From: Thermovenabulum sp049723235
GTDB taxonomy: Bacteria > Bacillota > Thermosediminibacteria > Thermosediminibacterales > Thermosediminibacteraceae
Direction: 5' to 3'
Assembly (NCBI RefSeq): GCF_049723235.1
Contig: NZ_JBNARB010000009.1
Span: 1-64,000 of the forward strand
Length of the DNA stretch: 64,000 nucleotides
Under the pieces are notes generated by a model that searched no databases, was not told the origin of the DNA, and was given only the letters and a program-made list of their open reading frames with translations. This document shows, piece by piece, positions 42,691 through 50,561 of the stretch; within the stretch, counting starts at the first letter, position 1, and every line of letters begins with the position of its first letter. The position numbers and the translations under genes were made by a program.

Positions 42691-43530
42691 ATGGTAAGGG
42701 TGGTAGGCATTAGATTCAAAAAGGCCGGGAAAATATACTATTTTAACCCCGGTGAAATACCTTTGAACATTGGGGATAAGGTTATAGTAGAAACGGCAAG
42801 GGGTCTTGAGTACGGCGAAGTGGTGATAGGGCCAAAAGAGGTGCCGGAGGAAAGCCTGGTATCGCCTTTAAAAGATGTTATAAGAAAGGCTACCTTGGAG
42901 GACGACAGGATTTTTGAAGAAAACAGGGAAAAAGCAAGGGAAGCAGAAGTTATAGCCGAAAAGAAAATCCAGGAGCACGGCCTTATTATGAAATTGGTAG
43001 ATGTGGAGTATACCTTTGACCGATCAAAATTGATATTTTATTTTACAGCGGATGGAAGGGTGGATTTTAGAGAGCTGGTAAAGGATTTAGCAGCAATATT
43101 TAAGACCCGAATTGAACTAAGGCAAATAGGGGTAAGGGATGAAGCAAAGATGGTGGGCGGCTTAGGGCCGTGCGGAAGGGTAATATGCTGTCATACATTC
43201 CTGGGGGAGTTCGACCCGGTATCAATTAAAATGGCCAAACAGCAAAACCTTTCGCTTAACCCCGGGAAGATATCGGGTCTATGCGGCAGGCTAATGTGCT
43301 GTTTAAAATACGAGTGCGTAAATTATCAGCAGGAAGGTATGGAGGAAAATTCCTTTGAAAAGGAAAAATTTGAACTGGGTAATGAGGTGCTAACTCCCTT
43401 AGGTGAAGGTATAATTACGAGTATTAACGAGCAAAAGGGAATAATTGAGGTGGAATTAAAGGATACAAAAGAGATAAAGGAATTTCCTAAGGAGGAAGTA
43501 GTAAAAAATGATGTTGAAATAGGTGAATAA
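42691..43530 (+). CDS. ricT: RicT (YaaT, PSP1 domain), RNase Y/phosphorelay cofactor
   Basis: A 279-residue PSP1 protein. VRVVGIRFKKAGKIYYFNPG at the start, and a cysteine cluster GPCGRVICCHTFLG with GLCGRLMCCLKYEC near residues 170-215 that can hold an Fe-S cluster in the RicAFT complex, which steers RNase Y and Spo0A activation. ATG at 42691 with GGAGG 7 nt before it. Follows holB by 4 nt. Confidence 0.95.
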   Translation: MVRVVGIRFKKAGKIYYFNPGEIPLNIGDKVIVETARGLEYGEVVIGPKEVPEESLVSPLKDVIRKATLEDDRIFEENREKAREAEVIAEKKIQEHGLIMKLVDVEYTFDRSKLIFYFTADGRVDFRELVKDLAAIFKTRIELRQIGVRDEAKMVGGLGPCGRVICCHTFLGEFDPVSIKMAKQQNLSLNPGKISGLCGRLMCCLKYECVNYQQEGMEENSFEKEKFELGNEVLTPLGEGIITSINEQKGIIEVELKDTKEIKEFPKEEVVKNDVEIGE

Positions 43531-43585
43531 AACATATATTATTAAATAAAATCTAAAAAAAATTACCCTCAAAGGGGGAATAAGG

Positions 43586-44293
43586 ATGTTTTACCCGTAT
43601 TTCTGGGGATACGATCCCACCTGGATAATCTTATTGCCCGCTTTAATCCTTGCTTTTTATGCTCAAGCTATGGTCTCTACAACTTTTGAAAGGTATTTGA
43701 GGATACCGGCCCGGATAGGTCTTACCGGTGCCGATGTGGCAAGAGAAATTTTAAGGCGAAACGGAATATACGATGTTTCCGTGGAGATGACGAGGGGCAG
43801 GCTTTCCGATTATTACGATCCGAGGAATAAAGTTCTAAGGCTTTCCCCTGAGGTTTACAGCGGGCGTTCACTGGCAGCTCTGGGTGTTGCAGCTCATGAA
43901 TGCGGTCACGCCATACAGCACAGAGAAGGATACGCACCGTTGGCTTTGAGGAACTCCATAGTGCCCCTTGCTAATATAGGGTCACAGATGGCTTTTCCGC
44001 TTTTCTTTATAGGGTTATTGATGAATGCGAATACCCTTTTAACCATCGGGATATTGCTTTTCAGCCTTGCGGTGCTGTTTCAACTTTTTACCCTTCCGGT
44101 AGAATATAATGCCAGCAGCAGGGCTGTTGCGGTACTGGAAGGACAGGGATTTATAGCTCCGGATGAAACCTACGGAGTGAGAAAGGTGCTAAACGCAGCA
44201 GCTCTGACCTATGTGGCTGCCACACTTATGGCGGTTATGCAGCTTTTAAGACTTCTTGCGATAGCAGGCTTTTTCAATCGGGACGACAGGTAA
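43586..44293 (+). CDS. Membrane zinc metallopeptidase, YugP family
   Basis: A 235-residue protein: N-terminal helix (about 10-28), a catalytic HEXXH as AAHECGHAIQH near residues 108-118, then two to three membrane helices and ARAVAVLE-type RAVAVLEGQGF. YugP/neutral zinc peptidase family; substrate unknown. Last gene of the dnaN-to-ricT run, before a terminator. Confidence 0.9.
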   Translation: MFYPYFWGYDPTWIILLPALILAFYAQAMVSTTFERYLRIPARIGLTGADVAREILRRNGIYDVSVEMTRGRLSDYYDPRNKVLRLSPEVYSGRSLAALGVAAHECGHAIQHREGYAPLALRNSIVPLANIGSQMAFPLFFIGLLMNANTLLTIGILLFSLAVLFQLFTLPVEYNASSRAVAVLEGQGFIAPDETYGVRKVLNAAALTYVAATLMAVMQLLRLLAIAGFFNRDDR

Positions 44294-44319
44294 GGGTAAT
44301 TTTTTACCCTTACTTTTTT
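44291..44319 (+). terminator. Intrinsic terminator after the YugP-type gene
   Basis: TAAGGGTAA and TTACCCTTA form a 9-bp stem with a 4-nt loop, followed by CTTTTTTT. Overlaps the stop codon. Confidence 0.85.
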
Positions 44320-44347
44320 TAAATCTTTTTATTGGAAGGGATTAACA

Positions 44348-46111
44348 ATGTGGGTTGTAAAAAAAGGAATATTATTTGTGAGTATATTCACTATTATTTC
44401 CTTAATGGTGTTAACCTCATGTGCCCGGCAGGCCCTGGTAAAATTTGAAGATGGCTACGGCAGCGTTTTACTGGAAATACCGGGGCTAAAAGAAAATATA
44501 CCCTATTATCCGGTGAGCTCTGCTTTGGACGATGAGGGAAATATTTATATACTGGATCAGATTTCTACCGCCGGGAGTGTTTTTGTATTTGATAAAAATT
44601 ATAACTTTAAAGAAAAATTTGCTCCCCTTGGCGGAATAGAGCAGGAAAATGTGGACATTGCGGTGGATAAAGAGGGTGCCGTATATATTGCTGATCTGGG
44701 AATGGGAGAAATAATAAAGTACAAAAATGAAAAGGAAGTAAAAAGAATTAAACCCGATGATAGCTTTTTCCCCAGGGCTATTGCGGTAAATTCAAAAAAT
44801 GAACTTATAGTTTTAAGTTATGATAAGGTATACGTGTTTAATTCGGAAGGAGAGATTTTGAGAAAGTTTGGTGAAAGCGGAAGGGGAAAGGGGCAATTTA
44901 TGACCTATGGCTCCGAATTTTATATAGGCCCCCTGGGGATTGCTGTGGATGAACAGGACAATATCTACGTTGCCGATACTTTAAACAAAAGGCTGCAGCA
45001 GTTTACACCGGATGGTGCGTTTACAAAGGATTACCCTTTAGAGGATGAACCCCAGGATGTGGCGGTGAATGAAGAGGGAATCTTTGCTCTGCTCAAGAAT
45101 AAAATAGTAAAAATTGATTTTAAAAAGGGCAGTATAAAGGAATTTTATAAAATAGCAGAGAATAATGAGGATTTTTCTTTTTCAAGCCTTTTCGGGAAAA
45201 AGGACAAACTCGTCATATGCTTACCCGATGATAAAGGAGTAGTGTTTTTCGAAAAAGGAAAAGAAGTAAAGGTAATAAAAAATAATGACAAAGAAAATTT
45301 CCTTTTTCCCCATCACGTTTATGGGGATAAACAACATATTATAGTTGTAAGCGGGAATTTTTACGAAAAGACAGGTAAAGTCCAGGTTTTTAAAAAGGAT
45401 GGTAGCTTTTTATATAACCTGTCTTTACCCGGAGAGGATTTTATTAAGCCAGTGGATGCGGTAATTATAAAAGATAAAATTTACGTTCTTGATTTAGACA
45501 GGGTCCATATCTTTGATAAGAATGGAAATTACATAAAGAGCTTCGGAGAACGGGGAGAAGAAGAAGGTAAACTGGGAGTATTTGATAATTACGGAGATTT
45601 AATGGGGCCAATGGATATTGCCGCGGGAGAAGATAATAATCTTTACATTGCCGATACCTTTAATGACAGAATAAATATATATGACGCAAATGGCAACTTT
45701 TTAAGACAGATAGAAATACAGGAACCAAAAGAAATAACTTTTGATGAAAAAGGGAATATGTACGTGCTTAAAAACGGTATTTTCTCCTTAGTGAAATGGG
45801 ATGGGATGAGTTTTAAAGAGGTGTTGAACGATAGGTTTAAAGAACTTTTTTATGAAGACGAGAGAAATCCGGAAGATTCCGGAATTCAAGGAATTGCAGT
45901 AAAAAATGGCAAAATATATTTATCCAATACGGGAAATCACAAAATTGAGGTATTTGACCTGAAAGGCAACCATATAGAAAGCATAGGGGGGGTTGGATTT
46001 GAGAAAGGAAGGTTTAATACCCCCAAGGGCATTTTTATAGACAATGAGGATAATTTAATAGTTGCCGATAGTGGCAATCACAGGTTAATATTATTAAAAA
46101 AAGGGAGGTAA
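44348..46111 (+). CDS. Lipoprotein with NHL beta-propeller repeats
   Basis: A 587-residue exported protein. The signal peptide ends in the lipobox LTSC near residue 25, so the mature protein is anchored by lipid outside. The rest is NHL-like repeats of the form GNIYILD, YIADLGMGEIIKY, PLGIAVDEQDNIYVADTLNKR, DNNLYIADTFNDRI, and DNLIVADSGNHRL. Such propellers bind ligands or partners; no catalytic site seen. Cotranscribed with dapA, 5 nt apart. Confidence 0.9.
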   Translation: MWVVKKGILFVSIFTIISLMVLTSCARQALVKFEDGYGSVLLEIPGLKENIPYYPVSSALDDEGNIYILDQISTAGSVFVFDKNYNFKEKFAPLGGIEQENVDIAVDKEGAVYIADLGMGEIIKYKNEKEVKRIKPDDSFFPRAIAVNSKNELIVLSYDKVYVFNSEGEILRKFGESGRGKGQFMTYGSEFYIGPLGIAVDEQDNIYVADTLNKRLQQFTPDGAFTKDYPLEDEPQDVAVNEEGIFALLKNKIVKIDFKKGSIKEFYKIAENNEDFSFSSLFGKKDKLVICLPDDKGVVFFEKGKEVKVIKNNDKENFLFPHHVYGDKQHIIVVSGNFYEKTGKVQVFKKDGSFLYNLSLPGEDFIKPVDAVIIKDKIYVLDLDRVHIFDKNGNYIKSFGERGEEEGKLGVFDNYGDLMGPMDIAAGEDNNLYIADTFNDRINIYDANGNFLRQIEIQEPKEITFDEKGNMYVLKNGIFSLVKWDGMSFKEVLNDRFKELFYEDERNPEDSGIQGIAVKNGKIYLSNTGNHKIEVFDLKGNHIESIGGVGFEKGRFNTPKGIFIDNEDNLIVADSGNHRLILLKKGR

Positions 46112-46116
46112 GTTTT

Positions 46117-46992
46117 ATGGATTTCGGGAAAGTGATTACCGCAGCAGTAACTCCTTTCGATGACGAATTAAAGGTAGACTACGATGCTTTCCAAAAACTG
46201 ATCGATTACCTCATAGAAAACGGCAGCGACTCTATTGTGGTTACCGGAACCACGGGAGAATCCCCCACCTTAACCGACGAGGAAAAGTTGAAGCTTTACA
46301 GGGCGGCGGTGGAGGCTTCAGGAAAAAGGGCAAAGATAATTGCAGGAACGGGCTCTAACAATACGGCAAAGAGCATTGAACTTTCGATTAAAGCTCAGGA
46401 GTTAGGGGTAGATGGGCTTTTACTGGTGGCCCCTTATTACAACAAACCTACCCAGGAAGGACTCTACAGGCATTTCAAGATGATTGCGGAAAGCGTAAAA
46501 ATACCGTGTATGCTTTACAATGTGCCCGGAAGGACATCGGTAAATATTGAACCGGAAACAGTGGCAAGGCTTTTGGAAGTTAAAAACATAGTCGCTCTTA
46601 AAGATGCCGGAGGGAACCTTGATAAAACAAGCCTTACAAAAAAACTTGCTCCAAAATTAGATATTTATAGCGGAGACGACAGCATGACACTGCCGATGCT
46701 TTCCATAGGGGCAAAAGGAGTCGTTAGTGTAGCATCTCATATTGCGGGTAAAGAGATAAAGGAAATGATTGAAAGCTTCGAAAGAGGAGAACTGAAAAAA
46801 GCCTTAGACCTACACTTAAAGCTTTTTGATTTGTTCAAAACACTATTTATTATCACAAACCCCATTCCCGTAAAGGAAGCACTGAACCAAATGGGAATAA
46901 AGGTAGGAGGATTAAGGCCGCCTCTTTGTGAAGCCGACGAGAAAACTAAAAAGGCCATAAGTGAATGTTTAAAGGCATTGAATAAAATATAA
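46117..46992 (+). CDS. dapA: 4-hydroxy-tetrahydrodipicolinate synthase
   Basis: A 291-residue aldolase-class enzyme starting lysine/diaminopimelate (and dipicolinate) synthesis. TGTTGESPTLTDEEK near residues 43-57, Tyr in YNVPGRTS, Schiff-base Lys in IVALKDAGGN near 162. Length standard. DapA product also feeds spore dipicolinate. GGAGG upstream. Confidence 0.95.
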   Translation: MDFGKVITAAVTPFDDELKVDYDAFQKLIDYLIENGSDSIVVTGTTGESPTLTDEEKLKLYRAAVEASGKRAKIIAGTGSNNTAKSIELSIKAQELGVDGLLLVAPYYNKPTQEGLYRHFKMIAESVKIPCMLYNVPGRTSVNIEPETVARLLEVKNIVALKDAGGNLDKTSLTKKLAPKLDIYSGDDSMTLPMLSIGAKGVVSVASHIAGKEIKEMIESFERGELKKALDLHLKLFDLFKTLFIITNPIPVKEALNQMGIKVGGLRPPLCEADEKTKKAISECLKALNKI

Positions 46993-46995
46993 AAT

Positions 46996-47017
46996 AACCC
47001 CTTTGATGGGGTTTTTT
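46996..47017 (+). terminator. Terminator after dapA
   Basis: AACCCC and GGGGTT with a 6-nt loop then TTTTTT. Confidence 0.8.
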
Positions 47018-47093
47018 ATATAGCTATGCAGCTTATTTTAAGATGATGATCTTATCAGCAATTAGATTCCAAAAGCGTATGGGGTAAAAAGGT

Positions 47094-47966
47094 TTATGTG
47101 TAAAAAATTTCTTGGATATCTTTTTCATTAAAGCGATAAGCTTTTTTACAATAATTGCAAACCAGTTCCACCACTCCGCTGGATTTTAATATATCTTTTA
47201 CTTCCTCTTCCCCTAAGCTGATAAGAATTTTTTCTATTTTTTCCTTTGAACAGCTGCAATGGTAATTCAGCACATGCCTTGCTGTAAAGGTTAGCTCAAA
47301 ATCTTTCAGCAGATTCTTCAATATGTCTTCAGGTGAAAGTTGCTCTTCTATCAATCGGGTTACAGGTTTTGTGTTTTTTAGCTGTTCCTCAATAGAGGCT
47401 ACGGCTTTTTCCTCTGCCTGGGGTAAAAGCTGAATAATAAATCCTCCCGAAGCTTTTATACTGCCGTCCGTATTAACAAGAACACCCAGTGCAACGCTGG
47501 AGGGTATTTGTTCGGATTTTGCAAAATAATAGGTCAGGTCTTCGGCAATTTCACCTGAAACCAATGGAACCTGTCCTACATAAGGTTCTTTTAATCCCAG
47601 GTCCTTTACTACGGTCAGGGTGCCCGTGCTGCCTACTATTCCTGCAACATCGAGTTTACCCTTTTGATTTAACGGAATGTGGGCTTCGGGGTTTCCGATA
47701 AATCCTTTTACATTGCCTTTAGAATCGGCATGAGCTACGATTATTCCTGCACTACCCCCTCCATCGACCCTGAGGGTTATCGTATCCTTTTCGCCCTTCA
47801 GCATAAGACCCATCAATGCCGATGCGGTAAGAAGGCGGCCGAAGGCTGCGGAGGCGGTAGGAAGGGTATTGTGGATAATCCTTGCTTTTTCGACCAGGTT
47901 TGTTGTACGTCCGCAAAAAGCAAGGATGCCTGCTTTTTCATCTATTGCTCTTACAACATAATCCAT
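47094..47966 (-). CDS. hslO: Redox-regulated chaperone Hsp33
   Basis: A 290-residue chaperone activated by oxidation. MDYVVRAIDEKAG start, GLMLKGEKDTITLRVDGGG body, and the C-terminal zinc switch CSCSK ... CNYC (four Cys, residues about 235-270). The ATG at 47966 has AAAGGAGG 8 nt upstream; a longer frame adds 36 residues without a site. Convergent with dapA. Confidence 0.96.
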   Translation of the reverse strand: MDYVVRAIDEKAGILAFCGRTTNLVEKARIIHNTLPTASAAFGRLLTASALMGLMLKGEKDTITLRVDGGGSAGIIVAHADSKGNVKGFIGNPEAHIPLNQKGKLDVAGIVGSTGTLTVVKDLGLKEPYVGQVPLVSGEIAEDLTYYFAKSEQIPSSVALGVLVNTDGSIKASGGFIIQLLPQAEEKAVASIEEQLKNTKPVTRLIEEQLSPEDILKNLLKDFELTFTARHVLNYHCSCSKEKIEKILISLGEEEVKDILKSSGVVELVCNYCKKAYRFNEKDIQEIFYT

Positions 47967-48316
47967 ATGCCATCCTCCTTTGATGTAGCACATAAAATTA
48001 TTTTGTAACAAAATCCAAATAAAATCAATAAAAAAAGCACCGGCAAATTCTCCGGTGCTTGAAATTTTTTTCACTCAATTTCATCCGTATTTTTCGACCG
48101 CTTCTATAACCGCGCTAATGTTTTCTAACTTCAAAGAAAATCCATGATTTTATCCCTTCTTCATAACATTTTTTAAAGGGCGTTAATCCTAATCGGAAGA
48201 ATAATTATACCAATGCATCAAATTAAGTTATAATATTATAAGTAAAATCAATATATACTGGTTAATTTTTATAGGTAATATCGGAAAATATCTTGCCGAA
48301 AGCGGGAGGAAAAATA
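47967..48316. other. Gap upstream of hslO: terminator hairpin and a possible decayed gene end
   Basis: A strong stem AAGCACCGG / CCGGTGCTT (48035-48060) with T runs on the minus strand stands before hslO. Just upstream of it on that strand, two short open frames end at 48081 (LENISAVIEAVEKYG) and 48115 (RLGLTPFKKCYEEGIK...), which look like a protein tail split by a frameshift. TATAAT at about 48229 could serve rsmI on the plus strand. Confidence 0.4.
48031..48060 (-). terminator. Intrinsic terminator upstream of hslO
   Basis: Perfect 9-bp stem AAGCACCGG/CCGGTGCTT with an 8-nt loop followed on the minus strand by TTTTTTTATTG. No intact gene precedes it on that strand. Confidence 0.75.
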
Positions 48317-49168
48317 ATGGAGCAAAAAAAGGGCAGGCTGTTTTTATGCCCTACCCCCATAGGAAACCTGGAAGATATCACCTTAAGGGTTTTAAAGATA
48401 TTAAAAGAGGTGGAAGTTATAGCAGCTGAAGACACCCGGGTTACAAGAAAGCTTATGAACCATTACGGCATAAAAAAGCCTTTGATTTCCTACCACGAAC
48501 ACAATAAAACTAAAAAAGGTGAAGAAATAATAAAATTATTGCTGGAAGGCCGGGATGTGGCTCTGGTTTCGGACGCAGGAACGCCTGGTATTTCCGACCC
48601 GGGAGAGGATCTTGTAAAGGCTGCCATAGAAGAAAATATAGAAGTTGTTCCGCTTCCCGGGCCATCGGCTTTTGTTACGGCTTTAATAGCTTCGGGCTTT
48701 TCCACCAGAAGATTTGCTTTTGAAGGTTTTCTTCCCAAAAAAGATAAAGAGAGAGAAAAAATACTTGACGACCTTTCAAATGAAAAAAGAACCATAATAT
48801 TTTACGAATCGCCTCATAGAATAGTTAAATTTTTAAGGGAACTTAAAGAAAAAATGGGGGATCGGAGGATTGTCATTGCCAGGGAGCTAACCAAAATGCA
48901 TGAGGAGTTTTTCCGGGGGACGGTAGAAGAAGCTCTTTTAAAATTTAATACAAAAGAGCCAAAAGGAGAATTTGTCATTATTATAGAAGGGGTTTTAGAA
49001 GAAGAGACAAATGATACTCCTGATGAAAATGTGAAGGAAAAGGCATTGGAAAAGGTAAAGGAATACGTAAAAGGCGGAATGGCAAAAAGCCAGGCGGTAA
49101 AAAAGGTTTCGAAAGAGTTTAATATATCGAAAAACGAGCTTTACAGCGATATACACAGGGAGAATTGA
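48317..49168 (+). CDS. rsmI: 16S rRNA (cytidine1402-2'-O)-methyltransferase RsmI
   Basis: A 283-residue tetrapyrrole-methylase-fold enzyme. FLCPTPIGNLEDITLRVLKILK at the start (split), AAEDTRVTRKLMNHYGI, LVSDAGTPGISDPGEDLV and PLPGPSAFVTALIASG. ATG at 48317 has GGGAGG 8 nt upstream. Bacillus yabC equivalent. Confidence 0.97.
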   Translation: MEQKKGRLFLCPTPIGNLEDITLRVLKILKEVEVIAAEDTRVTRKLMNHYGIKKPLISYHEHNKTKKGEEIIKLLLEGRDVALVSDAGTPGISDPGEDLVKAAIEENIEVVPLPGPSAFVTALIASGFSTRRFAFEGFLPKKDKEREKILDDLSNEKRTIIFYESPHRIVKFLRELKEKMGDRRIVIARELTKMHEEFFRGTVEEALLKFNTKEPKGEFVIIIEGVLEEETNDTPDENVKEKALEKVKEYVKGGMAKSQAVKKVSKEFNISKNELYSDIHREN

Positions 49169-49180
49169 CTTAATTAAAAA

Positions 49181-49208
49181 GGCAGGTGGATTTCCTTCCT
49201 GCCAGAAT
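49181..49208. terminator. Terminator between rsmI and abrB (convergent)
   Basis: GGCAGG / CCTGCC stem with 11-nt loop and T runs on both sides: CTTTTTAATT on the minus strand serves abrB, AATTTTTC on the plus strand serves rsmI. Confidence 0.65.
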
Positions 49209-49213
49209 TTTTC

Positions 49214-49462
49214 TTAAGGGTTATTAATTTCGTTTATGCATTTTTTGCAAATATTTTTTCCTTTGAAATTCAACAATTCTTCAGCGTCAGCGTTTCCGCA
49301 GAAGATGCAGCCGGGTTCGTACTTCCTTAAAATTATTTTGTCGCCATCCACATATATTTCAAGAGGGTCTTTTTCGGAAATGTTTAAAACCCTCCTCAAT
49401 TCTATAGGGATGACTACTCTGCCCAGCTCATCGACTTTTCGGACGACCCCCGTCGATTTCAC
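49214..49462 (-). CDS. abrB: AbrB-family transition-state regulator with zinc ribbon
   Basis: An 82-residue DNA-binding protein. KSTGVVRKVDELGRVVIPIELRR (first half of the swapped-hairpin domain) then CIFCGNADAEELLNFKGKNICKKC with two CxxC pairs (split). GTG at 49462 has AAAGGGGGCG upstream. AbrB represses growth-to-sporulation genes. Divergent from nurA. Confidence 0.93.
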   Translation of the reverse strand: MKSTGVVRKVDELGRVVIPIELRRVLNISEKDPLEIYVDGDKIILRKYEPGCIFCGNADAEELLNFKGKNICKKCINEINNP

Positions 49463-49499
49463 AAATTTCGCCCCCTTTCGACAAATTTTTCTTAACAAG

Positions 49500-49528
49500 A
49501 ATATACCATTTATGTAAAAAAGAGTCAA
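49500..49528 (-). promoter_or_regulatory. abrB promoter
   Basis: Minus-strand TTGACT, 17-nt spacer, TATATT, about 40 nt before the GTG start. Confidence 0.75.
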
Positions 49529-49580
49529 TGTTTGTTTATTTTTACACAAGGTTTAAGGTAATTTAGAAAGGGATGACACC

Positions 49581-50540
49581 ATGGAAAGGATAAGCGAGGA
49601 TTTTAAAGAAAAAATTAAAAAGACCGCAGAAATGCTGAAAAACAGGGGATTAAAAAAGCCCGGTGGGGAAGTTATTAGAAAGCTCATTAAAGAAAATTCT
49701 GTAGGAGAATTTTTAAAGGCACAAAAGCTTCAAGAAAAGGATTTGGATAAAATTAAACTGGAAGGCGGAATAGCAGGAGTTGATGGCTCAATAAATAGTA
49801 TCGGAGGTGTTTATCCTTATTTAATTTTTGTCAAAAGAGCTCTCGGCATTTCTTCAGAAAAAAGCCGGGAAGAAATTGAGCTTTCCGAAGTGGATTCCCC
49901 TTTACTTATGGAGGAACAAATTAAAGAAGAAGAGTACAGGGCATTGCAGAAAAAACGGCTTGCCGAGCTGGAAGCGGAGGCGGCCAAGCAGGTCTTAATA
50001 AAATTTCGCCCGAAGGTGCTTTTTTTGGATGGCTCTTTAGTCAGGTTTAAAATTGAAGCAAAAAGTCGTTTTGACCAAATAAAGGATATAGCGTTAAAAA
50101 ACGATGTCGTAATAGCGGGGCTGGTAGAGGGTATTTCTACCTCGGTAATCAGCGGATCTATTAATAAAGGGCTTCCCCTGGAATTCAAGTATGCCGCAGA
50201 CTGGGAAATACTTATGGGAGCTATGGATGTGGGGGAATTTTTAGAAATTAAATCCGGAGTTTTTAAGGAAGGTTTCAGGACGCTTTTTATGAGGAGCTCC
50301 CTTGATCCCAAACCCATAGGGGTGGATATTCTGGAAGAACAAAAGGATTTTACTTACTTTATTGCCAACCTGGTTTACACTTTGACTCCCGAAAACGGCA
50401 GAGGGATACCCCTCTGGATGGATATTGTGGATAAAAAGGTCAAAATTACCGATTCTTTTATGGAAGCCGTGATTAACGGTTTTTTAGGAGAGGATTTTAC
50501 TGAAATTATTACACCTAAGAGGGAAAAGAGAAATCCTTAG
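49581..50540 (+). CDS. nurA: NurA-domain nuclease
   Basis: A 319-residue NurA-fold (RNase H-like) nuclease. Metal-binding motifs: GGIAGVDGS near residue 62, KVLFLDGSLV near 150 and a C-terminal IPLWMDIVDKKVK. N- and C-terminal extensions are as in the family. Resects DNA ends with HerA in archaea; bacterial pairs are known. Immediately precedes herA (21 nt gap). Confidence 0.92.
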   Translation: MERISEDFKEKIKKTAEMLKNRGLKKPGGEVIRKLIKENSVGEFLKAQKLQEKDLDKIKLEGGIAGVDGSINSIGGVYPYLIFVKRALGISSEKSREEIELSEVDSPLLMEEQIKEEEYRALQKKRLAELEAEAAKQVLIKFRPKVLFLDGSLVRFKIEAKSRFDQIKDIALKNDVVIAGLVEGISTSVISGSINKGLPLEFKYAADWEILMGAMDVGEFLEIKSGVFKEGFRTLFMRSSLDPKPIGVDILEEQKDFTYFIANLVYTLTPENGRGIPLWMDIVDKKVKITDSFMEAVINGFLGEDFTEIITPKREKRNP

Positions 50541-50561
50541 TTAAGAAGGGAGAAGGGAAAA

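Noticed and set aside
49817..50317. 166-codon frame antisense to nurA
   Set aside because: Serine-rich complement of Lys/Glu-rich coding; no ribosome site.
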